From positions 1 through 34,972 of the forward strand of contig VGHK01000022.1 of NCBI GenBank assembly GCA_016868305.1: 34,972 nt of DNA, read 5' to 3'. Positions 8,075-14,883 of this stretch are shown in pieces (the stretch's first letter is position 1; each line of letters begins with the position of its first letter). The notes below the pieces were generated by a model. The model was not told where the DNA came from and ran no database searches. It was given only the letters and a program-made list of their open reading frames with translations. The DNA comes from Betaproteobacteria bacterium (lineage in GTDB: Bacteria; Pseudomonadota; Gammaproteobacteria; Burkholderiales; Burkholderiaceae_A). A program made the position numbers and the translations under genes.

Positions 8075-8815
8075 ATGACAGCTATCGCAGCAGAAATCGA
8101 ACGCTTTAACCGCCTGAGTGCCACTTGGTGGGACAGCCGTGGACCCATGCGGCCTCTGCACGTTGTTAACGCCCTAAGGCTTGACTTCGTAGTCGAACAA
8201 ATTGCCTCGCATTTGAATCGAGTCAGATCCAATGCGCTAAATGGGCTGAGAATTTTGGATGTGGGATGCGGCGGCGGCTTGATGTCTGAAGCGCTGGCTC
8301 GCTTCGGAGCTAACGTCGTTGGCGTGGATGCTTCACCAGGTAACGTCGCCGCTGCTCGCCTGCACGCTCAATCGCAGAACGTCAAAGTTGACTATCGGCT
8401 CGGCGAACTCGCCGAAGTACTTTCCCCAAACGAGCGTTTTGACGTGGTGCTCGCGCTTGAGGTAGTCGAACACGTGAGTGACGTACCCGCATTTTTGGCC
8501 GGCGCCGCTGACCGTCTCGCCCCAGGCGGCATGCTCTTTGTCTCCACCATCGATCGTACTTTCAAGAGCTTTGCAGTGGCCATCGTTGGAGCTGAATACC
8601 TGCTGCGAGTTCTGCCGCGCGGCACCCATCAGTGGTCAATGTTCGTGCGTCCCGAAGAGTTGCGGTCTGCTTTGGCTCCCTCAACATTACACATGAATAA
8701 CTTGCGCGGCATGCGCTACTTGCCTGTATTGCACAAAGCTTCGTGGTGCAAGGACACAAAGGTGAACTACATCGCCACGTTCACGCACGCTGCCCGTTCC
8801 AACCTCGTCCATTAA
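8075..8815 (+). CDS. ubiG: UbiG-type SAM-dependent O-methyltransferase (ubiquinone biosynthesis family)
   Basis: The protein has 246 residues, close to the usual ~240 for UbiG, which methylates two hydroxyl groups of ubiquinone intermediates using S-adenosylmethionine. Family features are EIERFNRLSATWWD at the N-terminus, the SAM motif ILDVGCGGGLMSEAL, the EVVEHV motif, VGAEYLLRVLPRGTH, and the C-terminal VNYIATF. ATG 8075 was chosen over an in-frame TTG at 8060. It is the first gene of the rightward photolyase operon, with eight bases to the next start. As Burkholderiales usually carry ubiG elsewhere as well, this may be a second copy acting on another substrate; that is inference. Confidence 0.85.
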   Translation: MTAIAAEIERFNRLSATWWDSRGPMRPLHVVNALRLDFVVEQIASHLNRVRSNALNGLRILDVGCGGGLMSEALARFGANVVGVDASPGNVAAARLHAQSQNVKVDYRLGELAEVLSPNERFDVVLALEVVEHVSDVPAFLAGAADRLAPGGMLFVSTIDRTFKSFAVAIVGAEYLLRVLPRGTHQWSMFVRPEELRSALAPSTLHMNNLRGMRYLPVLHKASWCKDTKVNYIATFTHAARSNLVH

Positions 8816-8823
8816 AGGCCTCC

Positions 8824-10383
8824 ATGCACCTTGTTAGACATCTAATTTTGGTGCTGGGCGATCAACTCGACTTAGACGCTGCAGCCTTTGACGGATTTGA
8901 TCCCGCACAAGACGCTGTGTGGATGGCTGAAGCTCACGAAGAGTCCACACTCGTTTGGTCAAGCAAGCAGCGAATCGCCTTGTTTTTGAGCGCCATGCGT
9001 CACTTCGCACAAGCACTGCGCGACGCGGGCCGACCGCTTTACTACCACCGGCTCGACGGACCCGGCGCTGCCGCCAATCTGCAAAGTCTTGGAGCCAAGC
9101 TGCAGGCTGATATTGCTTCCCTAGCGCCTCAGCGCGTAGTGATGACCGCGCCGGGCGATTGGCGCGTGTTCCAGCAACTCAAGGCTGCGGTCGAGGCTGC
9201 AGGTCTAAAGTTGGAAGTTTGCGAAGACCGGCACTTCTTTACGACAGTGAGTGAGTTCGTAGCGCATGCCAGTGGGCGCAAGTCGCTGCGGCTGGAGTAT
9301 TTTTACCGCGAGCTGCGGCAACGCTACAACATCCTGATGGACGACGGCAAGCCCACGGGTGGCCAGTGGAATTTTGACGCCGACAACCGCGAAGCCTTTG
9401 GTCCTGAAGGCCCCGGCCAGGTCCCGGCCCGCGCGACCTTCGACCCCGACGCCCTTACGCAAGAAGTCATTGCACTGGTGAACACCCGCTTTGCTGACCA
9501 CCCCGGCACGCTCGATAGTTTTGCCTGGCCAGTTACACGCAGCCAAGCCTTGCAAGCATTGCAGCGCTTTGTTGATGAGCGTCTGCCGCTTTTTGGACGC
9601 TATGAAGATGCCCTATGGCCTGGCGAGCCCTGGCTGTACCACTCGCATCTGTCCTCAGCCATGAACCTCAAACTTCTCAGTGCACATGAGGTCGTTCATG
9701 CGGCAGAGGCTGCCTACCGGGCTGGTCATGCGCCGCTTCAAAGCGCTGAGGGGTTTATCCGCCAGATCCTGGGATGGCGCGAATACGTGCGCGGTATTTA
9801 CTGGATGCAAATGCCCAGCTACATCGAGCGCAATGCCCTGAATGCCAAGGAAGAATTACCAGACTGGTTTTGGACAGGTAAGACAGACATGGCCTGCTTG
9901 CGCGATGCCATCACGCAGACTCTTGAACACGGCTATGCGCACCACATACAGCGCCTGATGGTCACAGGCCTTTATGCCCTGCTGCTGGGCGTGCGGCCCC
10001 AGCAGGTTCACGCTTGGTACCTGTCGGTTTATGTGGACGCAGTCGAGTGGGTGGAATTGCCCAACACCTTGGGAATGAGCCAGTACGGCGACGGCGGCCT
10101 CATGGCAAGCAAGCCCTATGTTGCGACGGGCAAGTACATCCAGCGCATGGGTGGGCCTTGCAAAGGTTGCCGCTACGACCCAGCGCTGCGCGAGGGTGAA
10201 CGTGCCTGCCCTTACACCACGCTGTACTGGGATTTTCTGATACGACACGAAACACTGCTGGCCAAAAACCCCCGCATGGCTTTGCAGGTCAAAAACGTGG
10301 TGCGCATGACTGACAGCCAAAAGCAAGCTGTGACGCTTCGTGCCGATGCAATTCGCCGTGGTGTAGTCGGTGTAGCACAATGA
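8824..10383 (+). CDS. phrB: Iron-sulfur (FeS-BCP/PhrB-type) photolyase, likely (6-4) photolyase
   Basis: This is a 519-residue cryptochrome/photolyase with an N-terminal photolyase-related domain (HLILVLGDQLD) and a C-terminal FAD-binding domain (GFIRQILGWREYVRGIYW; NTLGMSQYGDGGLMASKPY). The four Cys expected to hold a [4Fe-4S] cluster are present at 358, 446, 449 and 462. Their spacing (88, 3, 13) is the same as in Agrobacterium PhrB (350, 438, 441, 454). That family repairs UV (6-4) photoproducts with light, using FAD and a lumazine antenna. The ATG at 8824 follows the ubiG stop by eight bases; the longer frame into ubiG is not coding. Its stop overlaps the next gene's start as ATGA, indicating tight translational coupling to the second photolyase-like gene. 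Confidence 0.93.
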   Translation: MHLVRHLILVLGDQLDLDAAAFDGFDPAQDAVWMAEAHEESTLVWSSKQRIALFLSAMRHFAQALRDAGRPLYYHRLDGPGAAANLQSLGAKLQADIASLAPQRVVMTAPGDWRVFQQLKAAVEAAGLKLEVCEDRHFFTTVSEFVAHASGRKSLRLEYFYRELRQRYNILMDDGKPTGGQWNFDADNREAFGPEGPGQVPARATFDPDALTQEVIALVNTRFADHPGTLDSFAWPVTRSQALQALQRFVDERLPLFGRYEDALWPGEPWLYHSHLSSAMNLKLLSAHEVVHAAEAAYRAGHAPLQSAEGFIRQILGWREYVRGIYWMQMPSYIERNALNAKEELPDWFWTGKTDMACLRDAITQTLEHGYAHHIQRLMVTGLYALLLGVRPQQVHAWYLSVYVDAVEWVELPNTLGMSQYGDGGLMASKPYVATGKYIQRMGGPCKGCRYDPALREGERACPYTTLYWDFLIRHETLLAKNPRMALQVKNVVRMTDSQKQAVTLRADAIRRGVVGVAQ

Positions 10384-11606
10384 CAATGCTAGACACCTTT
10401 CCGCCCACGCGCCAAGCTGCATTGGCCCGAGTCAGTGACCTGATACCTAGCGACTATGCGCGCAGCCGCAACGCCCTTGAGGGTGCAGTCACAGGGCTGT
10501 CGCCTTACATCACCCATAGATTGATCAGCCTGCCCGAGGTTCTGGCCGGTGTGACCGCCAAGCACCCGCTGGATGTCCAGCACAAGTTCGTGGTCGAGTT
10601 GGGTTGGCGCGAATACTTTCGACATGTCTGGGCGTTTCGAGGTAACGAAATTTTTGAATCTCTACACGAAGGCCCGCTGCCTCACGCGAGCTACGCTGCC
10701 ATGCTGCCTGCCGACATTCGCCAAGGTGCTACCGGTGTACCTGTCATTGATATGGCCGTACGCACCTTGTACGAAACTGGCTATTTGCACAACCATGCCC
10801 GCATGTGGCTAGCCAGCTACATCGTTCACGTGCGCAAAGTGGACTGGCGGATTGCTGCAGACTGGCTTTACAGCCATCTGCTAGACGGCGATCTTGCCAG
10901 CAACCACCTCAGTTGGCAGTGGGTGGCTGGCACCGGCAGCAGCAAGCCATACCTTTTCAATGCAGACAACGTTGCCCGCTACGCGCCTGCTTCCTGGCAC
11001 AGCCCGGGCAGTGTGATCGACCAATCCTATGAAGCGTTGGACAGACTCGCGCGACAACCCACTCGCCGCGTACCTACCCGCGCCCGCGCCGAGCATGACT
11101 CGACCACCTCAGACGCGCTGATCGAACCTTTGCTGCTTGCAGAACCGCCATCAGACCTTGGTTGGGCACAGCCTGACGCTGCTGCTGTAGCAGGCCGCGA
11201 TGTATGGCTGGTGCACCCCTGGAACTTGGGAGATCTGCCCACTACCTTGCCTGCAAACACGGTGGTGGTAGGCGTCTTTATCACCGACTTTCACCGCGCC
11301 TGGCCTTGGAGCGAGCGACGCTGGCGTTTTGTTGCCACCCGAATGGCTGAACTTACTGCGTTGCGTTGGCGAAGTGATGCGACTGTAATTGGTGCAGCAC
11401 TGCAAGGTGCTGCCCGTGTGCGCAGCGTGGAAGAGCCGCACCTTGCACCGTGGTTAGCAAGCTTAGCATTTTGCGAAGCGGCGGTTGAGCTTTTCCCGGC
11501 GGTTAATCGACGCTGCGACTCCTTTAGCCAGTGGTGGACTCGGGCATCGCGCAGCTTTGCAACAGCATCTGACTTGCTGGCTGCACGACAAACGCCAGCG
11601 TGGTGA
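10380..11606 (+). CDS. Photolyase-like FAD-binding protein with apparently inverted domain order
   Basis: The protein has 408 residues. Residues 20-205 match the C-terminal FAD-binding domain of class I photolyases/cryptochromes: GWREYFRH, TGYLHNHARMWLASYIVH, DWLYSHLLDGDLASNHLSWQ and STG-like AGTGSSKPY. The usual N-terminal alpha/beta antenna domain is missing from the front. Instead, after a linker rich in Arg and Ala, residues ~275-408 (VWLVHPWNLGDLP, VVVGVFITDFHRAWPWSERR, FSQWWTRASR) look like a shortened alpha/beta photolyase domain placed at the C-terminus. I infer a circularly permuted photolyase-like protein. DNA repair and photoreceptor roles are both possible. It overlaps the previous gene by four bases. 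Confidence 0.8.
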   Translation: MTMLDTFPPTRQAALARVSDLIPSDYARSRNALEGAVTGLSPYITHRLISLPEVLAGVTAKHPLDVQHKFVVELGWREYFRHVWAFRGNEIFESLHEGPLPHASYAAMLPADIRQGATGVPVIDMAVRTLYETGYLHNHARMWLASYIVHVRKVDWRIAADWLYSHLLDGDLASNHLSWQWVAGTGSSKPYLFNADNVARYAPASWHSPGSVIDQSYEALDRLARQPTRRVPTRARAEHDSTTSDALIEPLLLAEPPSDLGWAQPDAAAVAGRDVWLVHPWNLGDLPTTLPANTVVVGVFITDFHRAWPWSERRWRFVATRMAELTALRWRSDATVIGAALQGAARVRSVEEPHLAPWLASLAFCEAAVELFPAVNRRCDSFSQWWTRASRSFATASDLLAARQTPAW

Positions 11607-11624
11607 GACCGTTTGAACCAAACT

Positions 11625-12032
11625 ATGAACAATACAAATCAGACCAACTCAAGCCAGTGCAATGGATTACTGACCGTGCTCTACGACGGCGCGTGCCCGC
11701 TATGCAGGCGCGAAATTGCCGTCTACCGAGACCTGCAACCGCTACAACCAGGCTCGACTGTGAGCTTTGCCGACATCAGCGACACGGCTGTACCACTGCC
11801 AGCCGGTACAACTCGCGAACAGTTACTGGCGCGGTTTCATGTGCAAGGCCGCGATGGTCAACTGCTAAGCGGAGCTCAGGCATTTTTGGCCTTGTGGGCC
11901 GCCCTACCCGGTTGGCGCTGGCTGGCCATGATCGGACGCTTGCCGGGAGCTGGCTGGATGATGGAGCGGATGTACCGGTTATTTTTAAGGTGGCGGCCAA
12001 CGATTCAGCGCTGGGCATTGCGCTGGGACTGA
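11625..12032 (+). CDS. DCC-family thiol-disulfide oxidoreductase (YuxK/DUF393)
   Basis: The protein has 135 residues. Near the start is the family signature VLYDGACPLCRREI, with a CPLC redox pair and the D-G of the DxxCxxC motif. Later segments GAQAFLALWAALPGWRWLA and YRLFLRWRP are typical of DUF393. The family is assumed to do thiol-disulfide exchange, but no substrate is established. ATG 11625 is used; TTG at 11613 is in frame and less likely. It starts 18 bases after the photolyase-like gene and belongs to the same operon. A short hairpin and T-run follow at 12063-12083. Confidence 0.85.
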   Translation: MNNTNQTNSSQCNGLLTVLYDGACPLCRREIAVYRDLQPLQPGSTVSFADISDTAVPLPAGTTREQLLARFHVQGRDGQLLSGAQAFLALWAALPGWRWLAMIGRLPGAGWMMERMYRLFLRWRPTIQRWALRWD

Positions 12033-12062
12033 TATCTCTCAACAAAGTCTGCATTTATACGT

Positions 12063-12083
12063 TAAGCAACAGCTTATTTTTTT
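12063..12083 (+). terminator. Weak intrinsic-terminator-like hairpin inside the operon
   Basis: TAAGC (12063-12067), loop AACA and GCTTA (12072-12076) are followed by seven Ts (12077-12083). The stem is only five pairs and AT-rich, so it could attenuate rather than end transcription between the DCC gene and the SDR gene. Confidence 0.4.
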
Positions 12084-12107
12084 CACTCCAGCTTCTCAAG
12101 GCATTTC

Positions 12108-12839
12108 ATGGAATCCATCGTTCTCATTACAGGCGCCAGTGGCGGCGTTGGAAGGGCTCTCGCACATCAACTCCATAGCATGGGACTGCAAGTTGCCGTA
12201 GTCGGGCGTGATATGGACCGTTTGACCAACCTTGATGCGGCATTGCGCATTTCTGCAGACACAACCACGCCGGAAGGCGCAGCACAAGCAATATCAACCT
12301 GCCAAGAGTCGTTGGGCGCGGCGCCCTCGCTGCTGGCACATTGCGTGGGCAGCACTTTGATTGCGCCTCTGCATCGCACCAGTGTGCAAGCCTACCGAGA
12401 GGTCATGCGCATCAATCTGGATAGCGCTGTATTCATGTTTCAGGCTTGGGTTACCGCGCTTCAGGGCGGCCCTGGCGCTGCCGTGATGGCAAGCTCCGTG
12501 GTGGCTCGCATTGGTGTGGCCAACCACGAAGCAATTGCCGCCGCTAAAGGAGGAGTTGAAGCTTTTGTACGCAGTGCCGCTGCAACCTACGCCGCTCAAG
12601 GACTACGCATCAATGCAGTGGCACCTGGTCTGACCGAAACACCCATGACAGCCAACATGCTCAAAATGGCAGCCATGCGCGAGGGCGCTGCACGCCAGTA
12701 CCCATTGGGTGGCATTCAATCAGCTGAGCAGGTCGCCGATGTCATGGCATTTTTACTGGGAGATGGTGCCGCCCGGCTGACGGGTCAGGTCATTGCGGTG
12801 GACGGTGGGTTCACCACTGTCAGGCCCTTGGTGCGTTGA
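12108..12839 (+). CDS. Atypical short-chain dehydrogenase/reductase lacking the catalytic Tyr
   Basis: This 243-residue Rossmann protein has the nucleotide-binding TGASGGVG motif (residues 8-15), structural Asn103 (RINLDSA) and Ser130 (VMASSV). The conserved C-terminal signature ITGQ..VDGG appears as LTGQVIAVDGGFT. At the catalytic YxxxK position the sequence is IAAAK (Ile143, Lys147), exactly 13 residues after Ser130, so the active-site Tyr is replaced by Ile. It therefore may not be a normal oxidoreductase. NAD(P) binding could still serve a sensing or other catalytic role. I recall the HEAIAAAK pattern in homologues near photolyases, so the change is probably a family trait rather than damage. 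It follows the DCC gene by 75 bases. Confidence 0.85.
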   Translation: MESIVLITGASGGVGRALAHQLHSMGLQVAVVGRDMDRLTNLDAALRISADTTTPEGAAQAISTCQESLGAAPSLLAHCVGSTLIAPLHRTSVQAYREVMRINLDSAVFMFQAWVTALQGGPGAAVMASSVVARIGVANHEAIAAAKGGVEAFVRSAAATYAAQGLRINAVAPGLTETPMTANMLKMAAMREGAARQYPLGGIQSAEQVADVMAFLLGDGAARLTGQVIAVDGGFTTVRPLVR

Positions 12840-12857
12840 CTGACAATTTTCAGTTCC

Positions 12858-13418
12858 ATGAAGCACGGCTTAGAGACATCGCAGGATATTCGCCAGCAAA
12901 TTTGGAAGGAGCTTGGCCGCGCCAGCGTAGACCGTCACCACGCCTGGCGAACTCCTGTGCTTGCCACAGTGGGTTGCGATGGCTCGCCCAATGCACGCAC
13001 AGTAGTGCTTCGTAAGGTAGACGGCAACCAACAGACGCTTTGCTTTTATACGGACGCACGCAGCGCAAAGGTCAGCGAACTTACAAAAGAGCCCAAGGCG
13101 GTACTTGCCTTTTGGAGTGGTCGGCTTAACTGGCAACTGCGCGTAAAAGTTGAAATTTCAGTTGCCACAGACGGTCCTGAAATTCAAGCCCTTTGGCAGC
13201 GGATCCAGCAGTCGGCATCTGCTTCAGACTACTTGGCTACTGAAGCCCCAGGCACCGAGCGCACTACAGGATTCAGAATCGCGCAAAATCTGAGTGGTGA
13301 CCATCATTTCGCCTTATTGAACGCCCAAGTCCTCCAGATGGACTGGTTGGAATTGGGCCATGGCGCACATCGACGTGCGCGCTTGAGCGCCGACACATGG
13401 CAGTGGCTCATCCCCTGA
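12858..13418 (+). CDS. Pyridoxamine 5'-phosphate oxidase-like flavoprotein
   Basis: The protein has 186 residues and a split-barrel FMN-binding fold. The visible family pattern is TPVLATVGCDGSPNARTVVL, then LCFYTDARSAKVSEL and AVLAFWSGRLNWQLRVK. It resembles the Alr4036/PNPOx_2 group rather than true PdxH, so vitamin B6 synthesis is not assured. It may reduce or oxidise another small substrate with FMN. It starts 18 bases after the SDR gene and appears to be the last intact gene of the photolyase operon; a separate promoter region for the broken gbsR gene follows. Confidence 0.85.
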   Translation: MKHGLETSQDIRQQIWKELGRASVDRHHAWRTPVLATVGCDGSPNARTVVLRKVDGNQQTLCFYTDARSAKVSELTKEPKAVLAFWSGRLNWQLRVKVEISVATDGPEIQALWQRIQQSASASDYLATEAPGTERTTGFRIAQNLSGDHHFALLNAQVLQMDWLELGHGAHRRARLSADTWQWLIP

Positions 13419-13480
13419 AAAATTCAAACAAAACCCTCCGCCTTCCAATGTCTTAAATGGCGATAACTTCTCAGATTTAC

Positions 13481-13514
13481 TGTAAGTTTTACAATTTCAA
13501 GAATTACTGAAATT
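13481..13514. promoter_or_regulatory. Palindromic elements upstream of the gbsR remnant
   Basis: TGTAA-GTT-TTACA (13481-13493) is a perfect short palindrome. AATTTCA (13493-13499) and TGAAATT (13508-13514) form a second inverted repeat. A -10-like TACAAT sits at 13490-13495. The pair lies just before the GTG of the GbsR/MarR gene, so autoregulatory operator sites are likely; this is inference from position and symmetry. Confidence 0.4.
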
Positions 13515-13524
13515 TGGAGAACCT

Positions 13525-13749
13525 GTGAATTTGCCACCTTTGACCCAACGCTTTGTTCTGCACTTTGGCGAGATGGGCGGCCGCTGGGGCATCAACCGAA
13601 CAGTTGGACAAATTTACGCACTGCTGTTTGTCTCACCCAAGCCGCTTAACGCAGATGAATTGGGAGAGGCTCTGGGGTTTTCTCGGTCCAACGTCAGCAT
13701 GGGGTGCAAGGGGTCGGATGTTCGAATCATCTCGCCCCGACCAATCTAG
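13525..13749 (+). pseudogene. GbsR/MarR-family regulator truncated and fused to a tRNA-Pro 3' end
   Basis: The first ~58 residues read as the N-terminal winged-helix portion of a GbsR/MarR regulator (LTQRFVLHFGEMGGRWGINR, GQIYALLFVSPKPLNADEL, LGFSRSNVSMG). Such proteins are normally about 180 residues. Immediately after the codons for SNVSMG the DNA stops resembling the regulator and becomes the 3' half of a tRNA-Pro gene. The frame then runs through tRNA sequence to a TAG at 13747-13749, giving a 74-residue chimera. It starts with GTG, preceded by TTTGGAGAACCT (GGAG ribosome site). The recognition helix and dimerisation regions are lost, so it is surely non-functional. Confidence 0.85.
13698..13743 (+). 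tRNA. 3' half of tRNA-Pro(GGG), partial
   Basis: The sequence from GCATGGGGTGCAAG to CGCCCCGACCA matches the 3' part of tRNA-Pro(GGG). It has anticodon loop ATGGGGT (13699-13705) with anticodon GGG at 13701-13703, 3' anticodon strand GCAAG, and T-arm GGATG-TTCGAAT-CATCT (five pairs including one G-U). The 3' acceptor strand CGCCCCG, discriminator A and encoded CCA (13741-13743) follow. The 5' half (acceptor CGGGGCG, D-arm, 5' anticodon strand) is absent; gbsR coding sequence takes its place. This is the typical shape of an att-site tRNA fragment. Confidence 0.85.
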
Positions 13750-13775
13750 TTTCAGTGACAGTGATTACTGAATTA

Positions 13776-13836
13776 CAATTACGGTGACAGTTTACTTAAT
13801 TCACTTCGTGAATTAAGTAAACTGTCACCGTAATTG
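13776..13836. repeat. 29-bp perfect inverted repeat with a 3-base loop
   Basis: The left arm at 13776-13804 (from CAATTACGGTGACAGT) and right arm 13808-13836 are exact reverse complements, separated by TTC. Just upstream (13751-13775) lies a degenerate copy with the same GTGACAGT and ACTGAATT words. The element sits eight nucleotides beyond the stop side of nothing obvious on the left and 17 bases from the hemerythrin stop on the right. It could act as a bidirectional terminator, or be a REP/MITE-like mobile palindrome; the perfect symmetry suggests recent origin or selection. Confidence 0.85.
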
Positions 13837-13852
13837 ATTGCGTCATTCAGAA

Positions 13853-14404
13853 TTAAACGTAGCCGGTAACCCGCAAGGGGGTATGCCGCATATGCAAAGA
13901 CATACCGAGAGCGGCGATGCCATTGGGATTGCGGGCGAGAATCTCTTCTGACAAGGGCAGAAATGCGGTCTCTTCGAACTCCGCATGGGCCCGGTAACGG
14001 CTGGTTAACTGGGCAATCGCCTCAAGGTCAACGTCGCTTTCCTTGCCCTTGGCCACACGCTTTAGGTCTCCCTCAAGCGACTTCCAGAGCTTTTCAAGGG
14101 TACGGTGCTCTTCGGTCAGTCGATCAATAATCTGGCGAACACGCGGGCGCTCCTCCCCTTCGCGGGTCTCGGCGAGCACCGCCGGAAACAGTTCGCGCTC
14201 TTCGTCTAGATGATGTTCGAAAATGGCTTCGCGAAAAAATTCGACAGACTGTTCCGAAAGCTGGCGGGCACGCTGAAACTTGGGGAGAAGCTCGGCCAGC
14301 TCGGTGAGCGCCTCTAACTTCCTAAAGATGCCGGAATGGCAGTTTTTGAAGTCGGAAATGGGGGCGTAGTCTTGGCTGGCGGTCTGGGATTCGGGGGTCT
14401 TCAT
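13853..14404 (-). CDS. Hemerythrin HHE-domain protein
   Basis: The protein has 183 residues with helices carrying the di-iron ligand pattern: His23 (NCHSGIF), His64/His65 and Glu68 (FEHHLDEERELFP), His100 and Glu104 (EEHRTLEKLW), and a later His and Glu in YRAHAEFEETAFLP. Hemerythrin-like proteins bind O2 or NO, or act in iron-sulfur repair and oxygen sensing. I chose ATG 14404, preceded by GAGAGG, over the longer frame beginning at 14464. An FNR/ANR-like box lies about 87-100 bases upstream, suggesting induction under low oxygen. Confidence 0.88.
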   Translation of the reverse strand: MKTPESQTASQDYAPISDFKNCHSGIFRKLEALTELAELLPKFQRARQLSEQSVEFFREAIFEHHLDEERELFPAVLAETREGEERPRVRQIIDRLTEEHRTLEKLWKSLEGDLKRVAKGKESDVDLEAIAQLTSRYRAHAEFEETAFLPLSEEILARNPNGIAALGMSLHMRHTPLRVTGYV

Positions 14405-14490
14405 AGTTGCCTCTCGTGGCGCTTTTGCAAGGGCCCGCTGCCCTGCGCAGCAGGTTAGCTGCAAGGTAGCAGACCCGTCTGAAGATCCGC

Positions 14491-14504
14491 TTGATCTAGA
14501 TTAA
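14491..14504. promoter_or_regulatory. FNR/ANR-like box (TTGATCTAGATTAA)
   Basis: TTGAT-CTAG-ATTAA matches the FNR/ANR consensus TTGAT-N4-ATCAA with one mismatch. On the minus strand a -10-like TACCTT sits at 14463-14468. It would place the box centre (14497.5) at about -41 relative to the start of hemerythrin transcription, the class II activator position. It could also affect the divergent B12 receptor transcript. Confidence 0.6.
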
Positions 14505-14587
14505 GGCCACGTCAACATTTATGACCCCTACCGGTGTCATTTTCTTGTTACACTTGCAGCTGTTCATTCTTGTGTGAACAGCCTGTC

Positions 14588-14830
14588 ATGGTGCCCATTT
14601 AGCGTGGGGTAAACGGGAAGTTGGTGCGAATCCAATGCTTTCCCCGAAACAGTAACGGGTGTCTGGCTCTTCGATGTGCTGCCTCCACAGCCATCGGTCA
14701 CTGGATCAGGCGTTCGGCCTTTTGGCCTCTACGCCTAGTCTGGGAAGGCGAGCACAGACGGAGGAAGGCTTCCACAGACCCTGTCTGCGGAACCAGTCCT
14801 CCAAGCCCGAAGTCTGGATACCGGCCTCTC
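14588..14830 (+). ncRNA. Cobalamin (AdoCbl) riboswitch
   Basis: The leader upstream of the TonB-dependent receptor contains the conserved core GGGAAGTTGGTGCGAATCC (14615-14633), then CCCCGAAACAGTAACGG (14642-14658), a GGGAAGGC element (14741-14748), and a B12-box-like segment AGCCCGAAGTCTGGATACCG (14804-14823) ending near 14826. Order and spacing fit the cobalamin riboswitch family, which shuts off expression when B12 is plentiful. The receptor start lies about 55 bases further on, so translational control through the ribosome site is plausible. Exact ends are approximate. Confidence 0.87.
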
Positions 14831-14883
14831 AGGACCACTTCTGTTCGTCGCTTCGGGGGTTGGGCGGCCTGAAAGGATATCTC

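Noticed and set aside
11600-12178. Plus-strand frame of 192 codons across the DCC gene
   Set aside because: It overlaps the DCC-family gene, which has the CPLC motif, and has no family features.
13698-13743. Complete tRNA-Pro gene
   Set aside because: The acceptor 5' strand, D-arm and 5' anticodon strand are absent; only the 3' half is present.
14659-14883. N-terminal extension of the TonB receptor frame by 75 codons
   Set aside because: It translates the riboswitch; the signal peptide and ribosome site place the start at TTG 14884.
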